Source: Micromonospora musae | GTDB lineage: Bacteria; Actinomycetota; Actinomycetes; Mycobacteriales; Micromonosporaceae | Assembly: GCF_003626635.1 (NCBI RefSeq) | Contig: NZ_RAZT01000010.1 | Location: 272,192 to 336,191 of the forward strand | DNA length: 64,000 nucleotides | Direction of reading: 5' to 3' | Shown here: positions 1 to 8,254 of the stretch, piece by piece | Layout: every line of letters begins with the position of its first letter | How positions within the stretch are numbered: the stretch's first letter is position 1 | Position numbers and translations under genes: made by a program | Notes under the pieces: model-generated | The model's input: only the letters and a program-made list of their open reading frames with translations | Database searches by the model: none | Told to the model about the DNA's origin: nothing

Positions 1-2
1 CC

Positions 3-926
3 GCTCTGGCCGTGGCCGCGCTCGCCGCGCTGGAGAGCCTGCTCAGTGCGACCGTCGCTGACGGGATGACCACCGGCCAACGCCACGACCCGGACCGGGA
101 ACTCTTCGGGCAGGGCCTGGCCAACCTGGCCGCACCGGTGTTCGGCGGGGTACCGGCGACCGCCGCCATCGCCCGTACGGCGGTGAACGTCCGCGCCGGC
201 GGCCGCTCGAAGCTCGCCGCGCTGACCCATGCCGTCGCGCTCGCCGGGATCGTGCTGGTCGCCGCGCCGGTGGTGGGGCGGATCCCGCTCGCCGCGCTGG
301 CCGGCGTCCTGCTCGCCACCACCGTGCGCATGGTCGAAACCGGTTCGATCCGGGCACTGGCCCGGGCGACCCGCGGCGACGCCCTGGTGCTCATGCTCAC
401 CTTCGCGGTGACCGTGGCGCTCGACCTCGTCACCGCCGTCGCGGTCGGGGTCGGCGTGGCGATCATCATCGCGCTGCGCGCGGTGACCCGGGCCGCGCGG
501 GTGGAGCAGGTGCCGTTCGACCGCGGCGCGCACAGCGCCGAGGAGCACGCGCTCCTCACCGAGCACATTGTGGTGTACCGGCTGGACGGCCCACTCTTCT
601 TCGCTGCGGCACACAACTTCCTACGGCAGCTCTCCGACGTCGCCGACGTCCGCGTGGTCATCCTGCGGATGTCCCGGGTGTCCACGATCGATGCCACTGG
701 TGCGCAGGTCCTCGGCGACGCCGTGCTACGGCTGCAGGGCCGCGGGATCACCGTGCTGCTCTCCGGAATCGCTCCCCGTCACGACGAGGTTCTCACCGCC
801 CTCGGTGTCGCCGAGCAACTCCGCCGCGACGGTCTGGTCTTTCCGGACGCCTCGAGCGCGGTCCGCTACGCCCGGACCGTCGCGCTCGGCGGGGCCCAGC
901 CGTGGGCCCCCGTCGCCGCACACTGA
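3..926 (+). CDS. SulP family anion transporter, 3' part (5' end outside window)
   Basis: The frame is open from the window edge, so only the last 307 residues are visible. The first 165 or so contain hydrophobic membrane segments typical of the SulP transporter core (sulfate, bicarbonate or related anions). The last 120 form a STAS domain, recognisable by the pattern VVILRMSRVSTIDATGAQVL, the conserved nucleotide-binding-like loop of this domain. SulP proteins are inner-membrane anion transporters; substrate cannot be told from this fragment. It converges on ilvD with a strong hairpin between them. Confidence 0.85.
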   Translation, partial: ALAVAALAALESLLSATVADGMTTGQRHDPDRELFGQGLANLAAPVFGGVPATAAIARTAVNVRAGGRSKLAALTHAVALAGIVLVAAPVVGRIPLAALAGVLLATTVRMVETGSIRALARATRGDALVLMLTFAVTVALDLVTAVAVGVGVAIIIALRAVTRAARVEQVPFDRGAHSAEEHALLTEHIVVYRLDGPLFFAAAHNFLRQLSDVADVRVVILRMSRVSTIDATGAQVLGDAVLRLQGRGITVLLSGIAPRHDEVLTALGVAEQLRRDGLVFPDASSAVRYARTVALGGAQPWAPVAAH

Positions 927-1104
927 GCCCGACGGTCTTCGACGCCGACACCAGTCGCACCTTCCGGCCCGGGCCCGTGCCGTCGCGGTGAGCGCGGTCG
1001 TCGCGATCGGTACGGCACGGTGCTTCTCGTCGGCGCGCTGTCGTTTCTCCTCATCGCCCTGGTCGGGTACTGAGACGCGGCACGACTATCTCACCTGCTG
1101 ATGA

Positions 1105-1138
1105 GGCCCCCTGCCACGCGATGCGACGGCAGGGGGCC
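1105..1138. terminator. Bidirectional hairpin terminator between sulP-like gene and ilvD
   Basis: An 11-bp perfect stem (1105-1115 with 1128-1138, arm GGCCCCCTGCC) with a 12-base loop lies between two convergent genes. There is no T-run, which is common for actinomycete terminators. Confidence 0.7.
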
Positions 1139-1145
1139 CCACCGG

Positions 1146-2993
1146 CTACTCCGGGACGCGCCGGTAGGCGCCGTCGCTGGCCGAGGTGGCCATCGAGGCG
1201 TACGCCCGCAGTGCGGCCGAGACCGGCCGCTGCCGGTCGGCCGGCGTGTACGGGCGGTCGCGCTTCTCCTCGGCGACGCGGCGGGCCTGGAGCACGTCCT
1301 CGGGAACGTTCAGCTCGATCGACCGGCCCGGGATGTCGATCACGATCTCGTCGCCCTCCTGGACCAGCGCGATCAGCCCGCCGGAGGCCGCCTCGGGGGA
1401 GGCGTGCCCGATGGAGAGGCCGGAGGTGCCGCCCGAGAACCGGCCGTCGGTGAGCAGCGCACAGGCCCGGCCGAGCCCGCGACCCTTGAGGAACGAGGTG
1501 GGGTAGAGCATCTCCTGCATCCCGGGACCGCCCTTCGGCCCCTCGTACCGGATCACCACAACGTCACCGGCGACGACCTCCTTGGCCAGGATCGCGGTGA
1601 CCGCGTCGTCCTGCGACTCGTAGACCTTCGCGGGGCCGCGGAAGGTCAGGCACTCCTCGGGCACCCCGGCGGTCTTCACCACGCAGCCGTCCGGCGCGAG
1701 GTTGCCGTGCAGGATGGCCAGCCCGCCGTCGGCGGAGTACGCGTGCGCCGCGTCCCGGATGCAGCCGCCGGCCCCGTCGGTGTCCAGGGACGACCAGCGG
1801 TTGGTGGTGGAGAACGCCTCGGTGGTGCGCACCCCGCCCGGTGCGGCGTGGAACAGCTCCAGCGCCTCCGGTCGGGCCGAGCCGCCCCGGACGTCCCAGT
1901 CGGCCAGCCACTGCGGAAGCGAGGGCGAGTGCACGGAGTGGACGTCGCGGTGGAGCAGGCCGGCCCGGTCCAGCTCGCCGAGGATCGCCGGGATTCCGCC
2001 GGCGCGGTGCACGTCCTCCATGTGGTACTGGGGCGAGTTCGGGGCGACCTTCGCCAGGCAGGGGACCCGGCGGGAGATGGCGTCGATGTCGGCCACGCCG
2101 AAGTCCAGCTCGGCCTCGCGGGCGGCCGCGAGCAGGTGCAGCACCGTGTTGGTGGAGCCGCCCATCGCGACGTCCAGCGCGACCGCGTTCTCGAAAGCCG
2201 GCCGGGAGGCGATCGACCGGGGCAGCACCGAGGCGTCGTCCTGGTCGTACCACCGCTTGGCGATCTCGACGACCGTGCGGCCGGCCTCGACGAAGAGCGA
2301 CTTCCGCGCGGCGTGGGTGGCCAGGGTCGAGCCGTTGCCCGGCAGGGCCAGCCCGATCGCCTCGGTGAGGCAATTCATCGAGTTGGCGGTGAACATCCCG
2401 GAGCACGAGCCGCAGGTCGGGCAGGCGGAGCGTTCGATCTCGCCGAGTTGGTCGTCGGTGACCGCCTCGTTCGACGAGGCGATCATCGCGTCGATCAGGT
2501 CGATCTTGCTGTGCACGATGCCCTCGATCGCCACCGTCTTGCCGGCCTCCATCGGGCCGCCGGAGACGAAGACGGTCGGGATGTTGAGCCGGAGCGCGGC
2601 GAGCAGCATGCCCGGGGTGATCTTGTCGCAGTTCGAGATGCAGACCAGCGCGTCCGCGCAGTGCGCGTTGACCATGTACTCCACGGCGTCGGCGATGAGC
2701 TCCCGGCTGGGCAGCGAGTAGAGCATCCCGCCGTGGCCCATCGCGATGCCGTCGTCGACGGCGATGGTGTTGAACTCCCGTCCGACGCCGCCGGCCTCGG
2801 CCACCGCGTCGGCGACGAGGCCACCGAGCTCCTTGAGGTGGACGTGACCCGGTACGAACTGGGTGAAACTGTTGGCGATGGCGACGATCGGCTTGCCGAA
2901 GTCGTCGTCGGTCATCCCGGTGGCCCGCCAGAGGGCCCGGGCACCGGCCATCGTCCGACCGTGCGTGGAGGTCTTCGACCGCAGCTCAGGCAT
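1146..2993 (-). CDS. ilvD: Dihydroxy-acid dehydratase
   Basis: Converts 2,3-dihydroxy-isovalerate and 2,3-dihydroxy-3-methylvalerate to the 2-oxo acids that precede valine and isoleucine; an iron-sulfur enzyme of the cytoplasm. The 615-residue product matches the usual length (E. coli about 616). It starts MPELRSKTSTHGRTMAGARA, the standard IlvD N-terminus, which fixes the ATG at 2993 although the frame is open much further upstream. The cluster-binding cysteine regions are visible (SNCDKITPGML and ACPTCGSCSGMFTANSMNC). It is separate from ilvBNC, on the opposite strand and divergent from the GGDEF-EAL gene. Confidence 0.97.
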   Translation of the reverse strand: MPELRSKTSTHGRTMAGARALWRATGMTDDDFGKPIVAIANSFTQFVPGHVHLKELGGLVADAVAEAGGVGREFNTIAVDDGIAMGHGGMLYSLPSRELIADAVEYMVNAHCADALVCISNCDKITPGMLLAALRLNIPTVFVSGGPMEAGKTVAIEGIVHSKIDLIDAMIASSNEAVTDDQLGEIERSACPTCGSCSGMFTANSMNCLTEAIGLALPGNGSTLATHAARKSLFVEAGRTVVEIAKRWYDQDDASVLPRSIASRPAFENAVALDVAMGGSTNTVLHLLAAAREAELDFGVADIDAISRRVPCLAKVAPNSPQYHMEDVHRAGGIPAILGELDRAGLLHRDVHSVHSPSLPQWLADWDVRGGSARPEALELFHAAPGGVRTTEAFSTTNRWSSLDTDGAGGCIRDAAHAYSADGGLAILHGNLAPDGCVVKTAGVPEECLTFRGPAKVYESQDDAVTAILAKEVVAGDVVVIRYEGPKGGPGMQEMLYPTSFLKGRGLGRACALLTDGRFSGGTSGLSIGHASPEAASGGLIALVQEGDEIVIDIPGRSIELNVPEDVLQARRVAEEKRDRPYTPADRQRPVSAALRAYASMATSASDGAYRRVPE

Positions 2994-3105
2994 GCGTACC
3001 AGTCTTGCACCGGGCCAGCGCAGGCCCCCCGACCGCGTACGCCGTGTCCCAACAGATGCACATCCGGGGCCCCACGGAGAGCGCTCATCCGGCACAGTTA
3101 GCGGC

Positions 3106-5547
3106 GTGCATCTCCCCCCGGGCGTGGCCACCGCCGCGGCGTTGAGCTGGCTGGTCGCCGCCTCGGCCACCGCGCTGCTCACGGTCGGTCTCCGGCGGCG
3201 TCCGGGGCCGCACCGACCGGCGCTGGCGCTGCTCGCGGTGGCCGCCGGGATCGCCCTGGTCGGCCTCGTGAGCGGGCTCGCCGCGACACTCGTCTCGATG
3301 CCGCACTGGGCGCACGAACAGGGGCAGCGCACCGGCTGGGCGACCGTCGTCTCGGTCGGCACGGCGGCGAGCGGGCTGATCTTCCTGGTCGGGCTCTTCC
3401 GGCTGCCCGGGGTGGTGGCCTCGACGGCCGCCACGGCGCGGCTGCTCCTCGACGGCCTGATGATGGCCGCCGCCATCTGGTTCGTCGGCTGGATGCTCGT
3501 CAGCGAGCCGACCCGGATCCTCGGCGGCGCCACCCCGACGGTCTGCGTGCCGATCCTGCTCGCCACGGCGAGCGCCGCGCTGACCGCCGGCATCGGCCCA
3601 CTGGCCGTCTGCCGGGGCGTCGCCACCCGCGGTCGCCTGCTTCTGCTCGCCGCGGCCATCGCCACCGTGACCGCCGGCGGGCTCGGCGTCGCCGTCGGGC
3701 TCTGCCGGTCCGGACCGACCCTGGTGCTGGTCGGCGCGGGGCTCTCCTCGGTCGGCCTGCTCGCCGTGGCGCTCTCGGCGCTGCGGCTCGACCCGGCGGC
3801 GCGGTTCGAACCGGACGGCGTCGACCGCAGCGGCGAGAACGCTCTCATCCCGATGCTCGCCATGACCGTGTCGGCGACGTACCACCTCGTCCAGGGCGGC
3901 CGGTTCACCCCGCTCAGCGTCGGAGTCTGCGCCGTCGAGGGCTTCGCCCTGGTGGCCCGCCAGTACCTCGCGGTGCGTGACGTGCGGGCGTACGCGGCCC
4001 GGCTGGCCGAGCGCGAGGCGCACTTCCGTGAGCTGGCGCACACCGACGCCCTGACCGGGCTGGCGAACCGGCGCGGGCTGCTGCGGACCCTGCACCGGCG
4101 GGCCGCGGCCGGGATCCCGTGCGTGCTGCTCGGCCTCGACCTCGACGGGTTCAAGCACGTCAACGACGTGCGCGGCCACGACGCGGGTGACGCGGTGCTC
4201 GCCGAGGTGGGACGCCGGCTGCGCGAGACGCTGGGACCCGACGACGTGGCGGCCCGATTGGGTGGGGACGAGTTCGCGGTGCTGCTCTCCGGCCGCGCCC
4301 GCGAGGCCGACCAGGTCGCCGAGCAGCTGCTGGCCGTGCTGGGCCGGGCGCACGAGCAGCCGGAGGGGCCGGTCTTCCTCTCCGTCAGCATCGGGGTGGC
4401 GGGCTGCGACGGGGAGCCCGAGGTGGAGATGCTGCTGCGCCACGCCGACCTGGCGCTGCGCTACGCCAAGCAGCGCGGGAAGAGCCGGATCGAGCGCTAC
4501 GACGCCGCCTACGACCAGCTGCTGCGTCGCCGGACGACGCTGGAGCACGAGCTGCGCGGCGCGATCGGCCGGGACGAGCTGCGGCTGGTCTTCCAACCGG
4601 TCGCGTCGCTGCCGTCGGTACGCCCGGTCGGCGCCGAGGCGCTGCTGCGCTGGCGTCACCCTGAGCTGGGCAACGTCCGCCCGGACGAGTTCATCCCGCT
4701 CGCCGAGGAGTGCGGGATGATCGCCACGCTCGGCGCGTGGGTGCTCAACCAGGCCTGCCGGCAGCTCTCCCGCTGGCTCGCCGACGGGCACGACGTCTGG
4801 GTCTCGGTGAACGTCTCTCCCCGGGAGCTGCACGACCCGGAGTACGTGGTGCTGGTCGCCGACGCGCTGCGCAGGCACGGCGTGCCACCGCAGCGGCTGG
4901 TGCTGGAGGTGACCGAGCACGCCGTCGCCACCGACCTCGACGAGCTGATCCGGCGGCTGGCCGCGCTGCGCCGGACCGGGGTGCGGATCGCCCTCGACGA
5001 CTTCGGCGCGGGTTACTCGTCGCTGGGGCAGCTGCGCCGGTTGCCGATCGACATTCTCAAGATCGACCATGGCCTGGTGGCCGAGCACGAGCCGGTCCGT
5101 CCCGAGGGGCAGGACGGGCCCGCGTTCGCGCCGATGGTCGACATCGTGATGCGCCTCGGCCACCAGCTCGGCCTGGAGGTCATCGCCGAGGGCGTCACCA
5201 CGCCCACCGAACTGGCCGCGGTGGTCGCCGCCGGCTGCCGGTTCGGGCAGGGGGCGCTCTGCGGCTGGGGGGTGCCGGCCGAACACCTGGAGGCGATGCT
5301 CGAGGCGGCCACCTCGCCGGCGGCCCGGCCGGCGGGCGCCGCGTCGGGCAACCGGTCCTCGGGCCATGCCGGCCGCGCGGCGGAGGCCGATTCCCGGCCC
5401 CCGACACTGCCGCCGTCGCGCCTTCCGCAGAGCGCGTCCGGGCAGCTCACGCCGGGCGTCGCGGGCGCGTCGCGGGGCGACGCGCCGACGCCCGTGAACC
5501 AACATGTGGGATCAGTTGACTCATCGCGTGAGATGCGTCAGGCTTGA
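3106..5547 (+). CDS. Membrane GGDEF-EAL protein (c-di-GMP turnover)
   Basis: An 813-residue protein with roughly the first 290 residues made of hydrophobic helices (about 7-8 membrane segments), then a GGDEF domain (HTDALTGLANR near 312, RLGGDEF at about 384-390) and an EAL domain (AEALLRW near 510, DDFGAGYSSL near 631). Both signature motifs are intact, so cyclase and phosphodiesterase activities are both possible. The RxxD inhibitory site normally just before GGDEF is absent (the position reads GPDD). I chose the GTG at 3106, which starts at the first membrane helix; the frame extends upstream into the antisense of ilvD. The C-terminal 60 residues are low-complexity. The ilvB leader promoter lies in its last codons. 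Confidence 0.9.
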   Translation: MHLPPGVATAAALSWLVAASATALLTVGLRRRPGPHRPALALLAVAAGIALVGLVSGLAATLVSMPHWAHEQGQRTGWATVVSVGTAASGLIFLVGLFRLPGVVASTAATARLLLDGLMMAAAIWFVGWMLVSEPTRILGGATPTVCVPILLATASAALTAGIGPLAVCRGVATRGRLLLLAAAIATVTAGGLGVAVGLCRSGPTLVLVGAGLSSVGLLAVALSALRLDPAARFEPDGVDRSGENALIPMLAMTVSATYHLVQGGRFTPLSVGVCAVEGFALVARQYLAVRDVRAYAARLAEREAHFRELAHTDALTGLANRRGLLRTLHRRAAAGIPCVLLGLDLDGFKHVNDVRGHDAGDAVLAEVGRRLRETLGPDDVAARLGGDEFAVLLSGRAREADQVAEQLLAVLGRAHEQPEGPVFLSVSIGVAGCDGEPEVEMLLRHADLALRYAKQRGKSRIERYDAAYDQLLRRRTTLEHELRGAIGRDELRLVFQPVASLPSVRPVGAEALLRWRHPELGNVRPDEFIPLAEECGMIATLGAWVLNQACRQLSRWLADGHDVWVSVNVSPRELHDPEYVVLVADALRRHGVPPQRLVLEVTEHAVATDLDELIRRLAALRRTGVRIALDDFGAGYSSLGQLRRLPIDILKIDHGLVAEHEPVRPEGQDGPAFAPMVDIVMRLGHQLGLEVIAEGVTTPTELAAVVAAGCRFGQGALCGWGVPAEHLEAMLEAATSPAARPAGAASGNRSSGHAGRAAEADSRPPTLPPSRLPQSASGQLTPGVAGASRGDAPTPVNQHVGSVDSSREMRQA
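5516..5544 (+). promoter_or_regulatory. Promoter of the ilvBNC leader transcript
   Basis: TTGACT (5516-5521), a 17-bp spacer, then CAGGCT (5539-5544), a good sigma-A-type promoter. It overlaps the last codons of the GGDEF-EAL gene. The predicted start at about 5550-5552 coincides with the ATG of the leader peptide, so the leader would be translated from a leaderless mRNA. Confidence 0.65.
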
Positions 5548-5551
5548 GCGC

Positions 5552-5587
5552 ATGTCGTCTCACTGGTCGCTGCGAGTACTTATCTGA
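5552..5587 (+). CDS. ilvB leader peptide (attenuation), 11 aa
   Basis: Reads MSSHWSLRVLI then TGA. The last three sense codons are Val-Leu-Ile (GTA CTT ATC), the three end products of the operon. GTA and CTT are rare in DNA of this GC content, as expected where ribosomes must stall. It lies between a promoter and a U-tailed terminator, 141 bases before ilvB. This is the arrangement of ribosome-mediated attenuation known for ilv/leu genes, including in actinobacteria. Function is inferred from arrangement. Confidence 0.8.
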   Translation: MSSHWSLRVLI

Positions 5588-5615
5588 GCGCACTCTCCCT
5601 GATCGAGAGTGCGCT
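5587..5615 (+). promoter_or_regulatory. Attenuator hairpin I of the ilvB leader
   Basis: A perfect 11-bp stem (AGCGCACTCTC 5587-5597 with 5605-5615, 7-base loop) starts in the stop codon of the leader peptide. A ribosome at or just before that stop would cover its 5' arm, so its folding should depend on leader translation. Confidence 0.7.
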
Positions 5616-5646
5616 GGCCCCGTGCATCTGCACGAGGGCCGTTTTT
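5616..5646 (+). terminator. Attenuator terminator before ilvB
   Basis: GGCCCCGTGC (5616-5625) pairs with 5630-5640 (one bulged A), loop ATCT, followed by G and five T (5642-5646). A textbook intrinsic terminator lying upstream of ilvB, so it must be read through for expression. Confidence 0.85.
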
Positions 5647-5728
5647 ATTGCCATCGGACCCAAGCGGAACGCCCGCGTTCCATCCGCACCACACGCCGCA
5701 CCCACTCCAGCCGAAGGCCTGAACCGCC

Positions 5729-7609
5729 ATGACGAGACCCACGCCAGAGACCCTCGCCCACTCCGCACGTAGAGCCCGCGCGGCCGCCTCGACGGCGACC
5801 GACGCCGAACCCGTCGCCCGGGCCGCCGCCGGTCCGGCCGCTCCGGCGGTGCGGACACCCGCCCCGGCCGAGGTCTCCGGGGCCGGCTCGCTCGTGCGGT
5901 CGCTGGAGGCGCTCGGCGTCGACGTCGTCTTCGGTATTCCGGGCGGCGCGATCCTGCCGGCGTACGACCCGCTCTACGACTCCACGGTCCGGCACATCCT
6001 CGTCCGGCACGAGCAGGGCGCGGGGCACGCGGCCACCGGCTACGCGCAGGCGACCGGGCGGGTCGGGGTCTGCATGGCCACCTCCGGCCCGGGCGCGACC
6101 AACCTGGTCACCCCGATCGCCGACGCGTACATGGACTCGGTGCCGATGGTCGCCATCACCGGCCAGGTCGCCCGCCCGGCGATCGGTACGGACGCCTTCC
6201 AGGAGGCGGACATCCAGGGCATCACCCTGCCGGTCACGAAGCACAACTTCCTGGTGCAGCACGCCGAGGAGATCCCGCAGGTGCTGGCCGAGGCGTTCCA
6301 CCTGGCGAGCACCGGCCGGCCCGGCCCGGTGCTGGTCGACATCCCGAAGGACGTGTTGCAGGCCAGCACCACCTTCACCTGGCCACCGACGCTCGACCTG
6401 CCCGGCTACCGGCCGACCCTGCACCCGCACGGCAAGCAGATCCGCGAGGCGGCCCGGCTGATGGCGAGCGCCCGCCGGCCGGTCTTCTACGTCGGCGGCG
6501 GGGTGCTCAAGGCCGGCGCCACCGACGGGCTGCGGCAGCTCGCCGAGCTGACCGGGATCCCGGTGGTGACCACGCTGATGGCGCTCGGCGCGTTCCCGGA
6601 CTCGCACCGGCAGCACCTCGGCATGCCGGGCATGCACGGCACGGTCGCCGCGGTCTACGGGCTGCAGAAGGCCGACCTGATCGTGGCGCTCGGCGCCCGC
6701 TTCGACGACCGGGTCACCGGTCGGGTGGAGTCGTTCGCCCCGGACGCCACAGTCGTGCACGCCGACATCGACCCGGCGGAGATCGGCAAGAACCGGCACG
6801 CGGACGTGCCGATCGTCGGCGACGCCCGGCACGTGATCGACGAGCTGATCGCCGCGGTCACCGCCGAACGGGCGGCCGGACACAGCACGGACCTCGACGA
6901 CTGGTGGCACCAGCTCGACGACCTGCGCGAGCGTTACCCGCTGGGGTACGAGGAGCCGGCCGACGGCACCCTCTCCCCGCAGTACGTGATCAAGCGGCTG
7001 GGCGAGATCGCCGGCTCGGACGCCATCTACGTGGCCGGCGTCGGTCAGCACCAGATGTGGGCCTCACAGTTCATCTCGTACGAGAAGCCGTACACCTGGT
7101 TGAACTCCGGCGGCCTCGGCACGATGGGTTACGCGGTGCCCGCCGCGATGGGCGCGAAGGTCGGCAAGCCGGACGTGGTGGTCTGGGCGATCGACGGCGA
7201 CGGCTGCTTCCAGATGACCAACCAGGAGCTGGCGACCTGCGCTCTGGAAGGCATCCCGGTCAAGATCGCCGTGATCAACAACGGCAATCTCGGCATGGTC
7301 CGCCAGTGGCAGACGCTCTTCTACGGGGAGCGTTACTCGAACACCGACCTCGGCACCCACAAGCACCGCATCCCCGACTTCGTGAAGCTGGCCGAGGCGC
7401 TCGGCTGCGTCGGTCTGCGGTGCGAGACCGCCGAGGACGTCGACAAGACCATCGCGGCGGCCATGGAGATCAACGACGCGCCCGTGGTCATCGACTTCGT
7501 GGTCGGCAAGGACGCGATGGTGTGGCCGATGGTGCCCGCCGGCACCAGCAACGACGAGATCATGTTCGCCCGCGGCGTTCGCCCGGCGTTCGACGAGGAT
7601 GACATCTGA
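5729..7609 (+). CDS. ilvB: Acetolactate synthase large subunit
   Basis: Thiamine-diphosphate enzyme that condenses pyruvate with pyruvate or 2-oxobutyrate, the first common step of valine/leucine and isoleucine synthesis. The 626-residue protein has the catalytic glutamate region (RHEQGAGHAATGYA), the central FAD-binding type domain and the TPP motif GDGCFQMTNQEL ending in NN. An Ala/Pro-rich extension of about 50 residues precedes the catalytic core, as often in actinobacteria. First gene of ilvB-ilvN-ilvC, controlled by the leader at 5516-5646. Confidence 0.97.
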   Translation: MTRPTPETLAHSARRARAAASTATDAEPVARAAAGPAAPAVRTPAPAEVSGAGSLVRSLEALGVDVVFGIPGGAILPAYDPLYDSTVRHILVRHEQGAGHAATGYAQATGRVGVCMATSGPGATNLVTPIADAYMDSVPMVAITGQVARPAIGTDAFQEADIQGITLPVTKHNFLVQHAEEIPQVLAEAFHLASTGRPGPVLVDIPKDVLQASTTFTWPPTLDLPGYRPTLHPHGKQIREAARLMASARRPVFYVGGGVLKAGATDGLRQLAELTGIPVVTTLMALGAFPDSHRQHLGMPGMHGTVAAVYGLQKADLIVALGARFDDRVTGRVESFAPDATVVHADIDPAEIGKNRHADVPIVGDARHVIDELIAAVTAERAAGHSTDLDDWWHQLDDLRERYPLGYEEPADGTLSPQYVIKRLGEIAGSDAIYVAGVGQHQMWASQFISYEKPYTWLNSGGLGTMGYAVPAAMGAKVGKPDVVVWAIDGDGCFQMTNQELATCALEGIPVKIAVINNGNLGMVRQWQTLFYGERYSNTDLGTHKHRIPDFVKLAEALGCVGLRCETAEDVDKTIAAAMEINDAPVVIDFVVGKDAMVWPMVPAGTSNDEIMFARGVRPAFDEDDI

Positions 7610-7610
7610 G

Positions 7611-7640
7611 ATGAGTGAGCGAAGCGAGGTCACGGCATGA
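7611..7640 (+). CDS. Mini-ORF bridging ilvB and ilvN (MSERSEVTA)
   Basis: ATG at 7611, one base after the ilvB stop, reads nine codons and ends in a TGA that overlaps the ilvN ATG (ATGA at 7637-7640). It uses the dispersed repeat GTGAGCGAGCGNAGCGAGCG (here ATGAGTGAGCGAAGCGAG) also found before gpsA and recG. It may couple translation of the two subunits. Whether it is translated is unknown. Confidence 0.4.
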   Translation: MSERSEVTA

Positions 7641-8152
7641 CGATGCACACGCTGAGCGTGCTCGTGGAGAACAAGCCGGGTGTCCTGGCCCGGGTCTCCG
7701 GGCTCTTCTCCCGCCGCGGGTTCAACATCGACAGTCTGGCGGTCGGCGAGACCGAGAACCCGGACGTCTCCCGCATCACCATCGTGGTCAACGCGGAGTC
7801 GTCCCCGCTGGAGCAGGTCACCAAGCAGCTCAACAAGCTGGTCAACGTGCTCAAGATCGTTGAACTCGACCCGCAGGTCTCGGTCGCCCGGGAGCTGCTG
7901 CTGGTCAAGGTTCGGGCGGACCGGTCCAGCCGCAGCCAGGTGCTGGACACGGTAGGCCTCTTCCGGGCCCGGGTGGTCGACGTCGCGCCGGACACGTTGA
8001 CCATCGAGGCCACCGGCACCCCGGACAAGCTGGACGCGTTGCTGCGCGACCTCGAGCCCTTCGGCATCAAGGAGATGGTCCAGTCGGGACTCGTGGCGAT
8101 CGGGCGTGGTTCTCGTTCGATCACCGCCGGCCCCGCCCTGCGAGCCGCCTGA
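7637..8152 (+). CDS. ilvN: Acetolactate synthase small (regulatory) subunit
   Basis: 171 residues. Begins MTMHTLSVLVENKPGVLARV, the ACT domain that binds valine for feedback inhibition, followed by the C-terminal activation domain (about residues 80-165). Usual length for IlvN/IlvH is 160-175. It follows ilvB by 27 bases, which hold a mini-ORF overlapping the start of ilvN, and precedes ilvC by about 100 bases. Confidence 0.97.
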   Translation: MTMHTLSVLVENKPGVLARVSGLFSRRGFNIDSLAVGETENPDVSRITIVVNAESSPLEQVTKQLNKLVNVLKIVELDPQVSVARELLLVKVRADRSSRSQVLDTVGLFRARVVDVAPDTLTIEATGTPDKLDALLRDLEPFGIKEMVQSGLVAIGRGSRSITAGPALRAA

Positions 8153-8159
8153 GCCACCG

Positions 8160-8186
8160 GCGGGGGCGGCACCGGGCCGCCCCCGC
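8160..8186 (+). terminator. Intra-operon hairpin between ilvN and ilvC
   Basis: A perfect 11-bp GC stem (8160-8170 with 8176-8186, loop ACCGG) lies just after ilvN with no T-run. It could be a partial terminator or a processing/stability element that makes ilvC expression differ from ilvBN. Confidence 0.45.
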
Positions 8187-8254
8187 ACACCACCGGACAC
8201 ATCCGCACAACCACGACGGGCCAGCCGGGCCGCCGTACGAAAGGGAAAGTTCCA

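Noticed and set aside
927..1073. A short hydrophobic frame (ending LSFLLIALVGY) after the SulP gene as a small membrane protein.
   Set aside because: It is in the same frame just after the SulP stop, with no start codon or ribosome site that would give a plausible protein.
1101..3101. Long plus-strand open frame across ilvD.
   Set aside because: Shadow of ilvD; Arg/Gly/Ala-rich translation without motifs.
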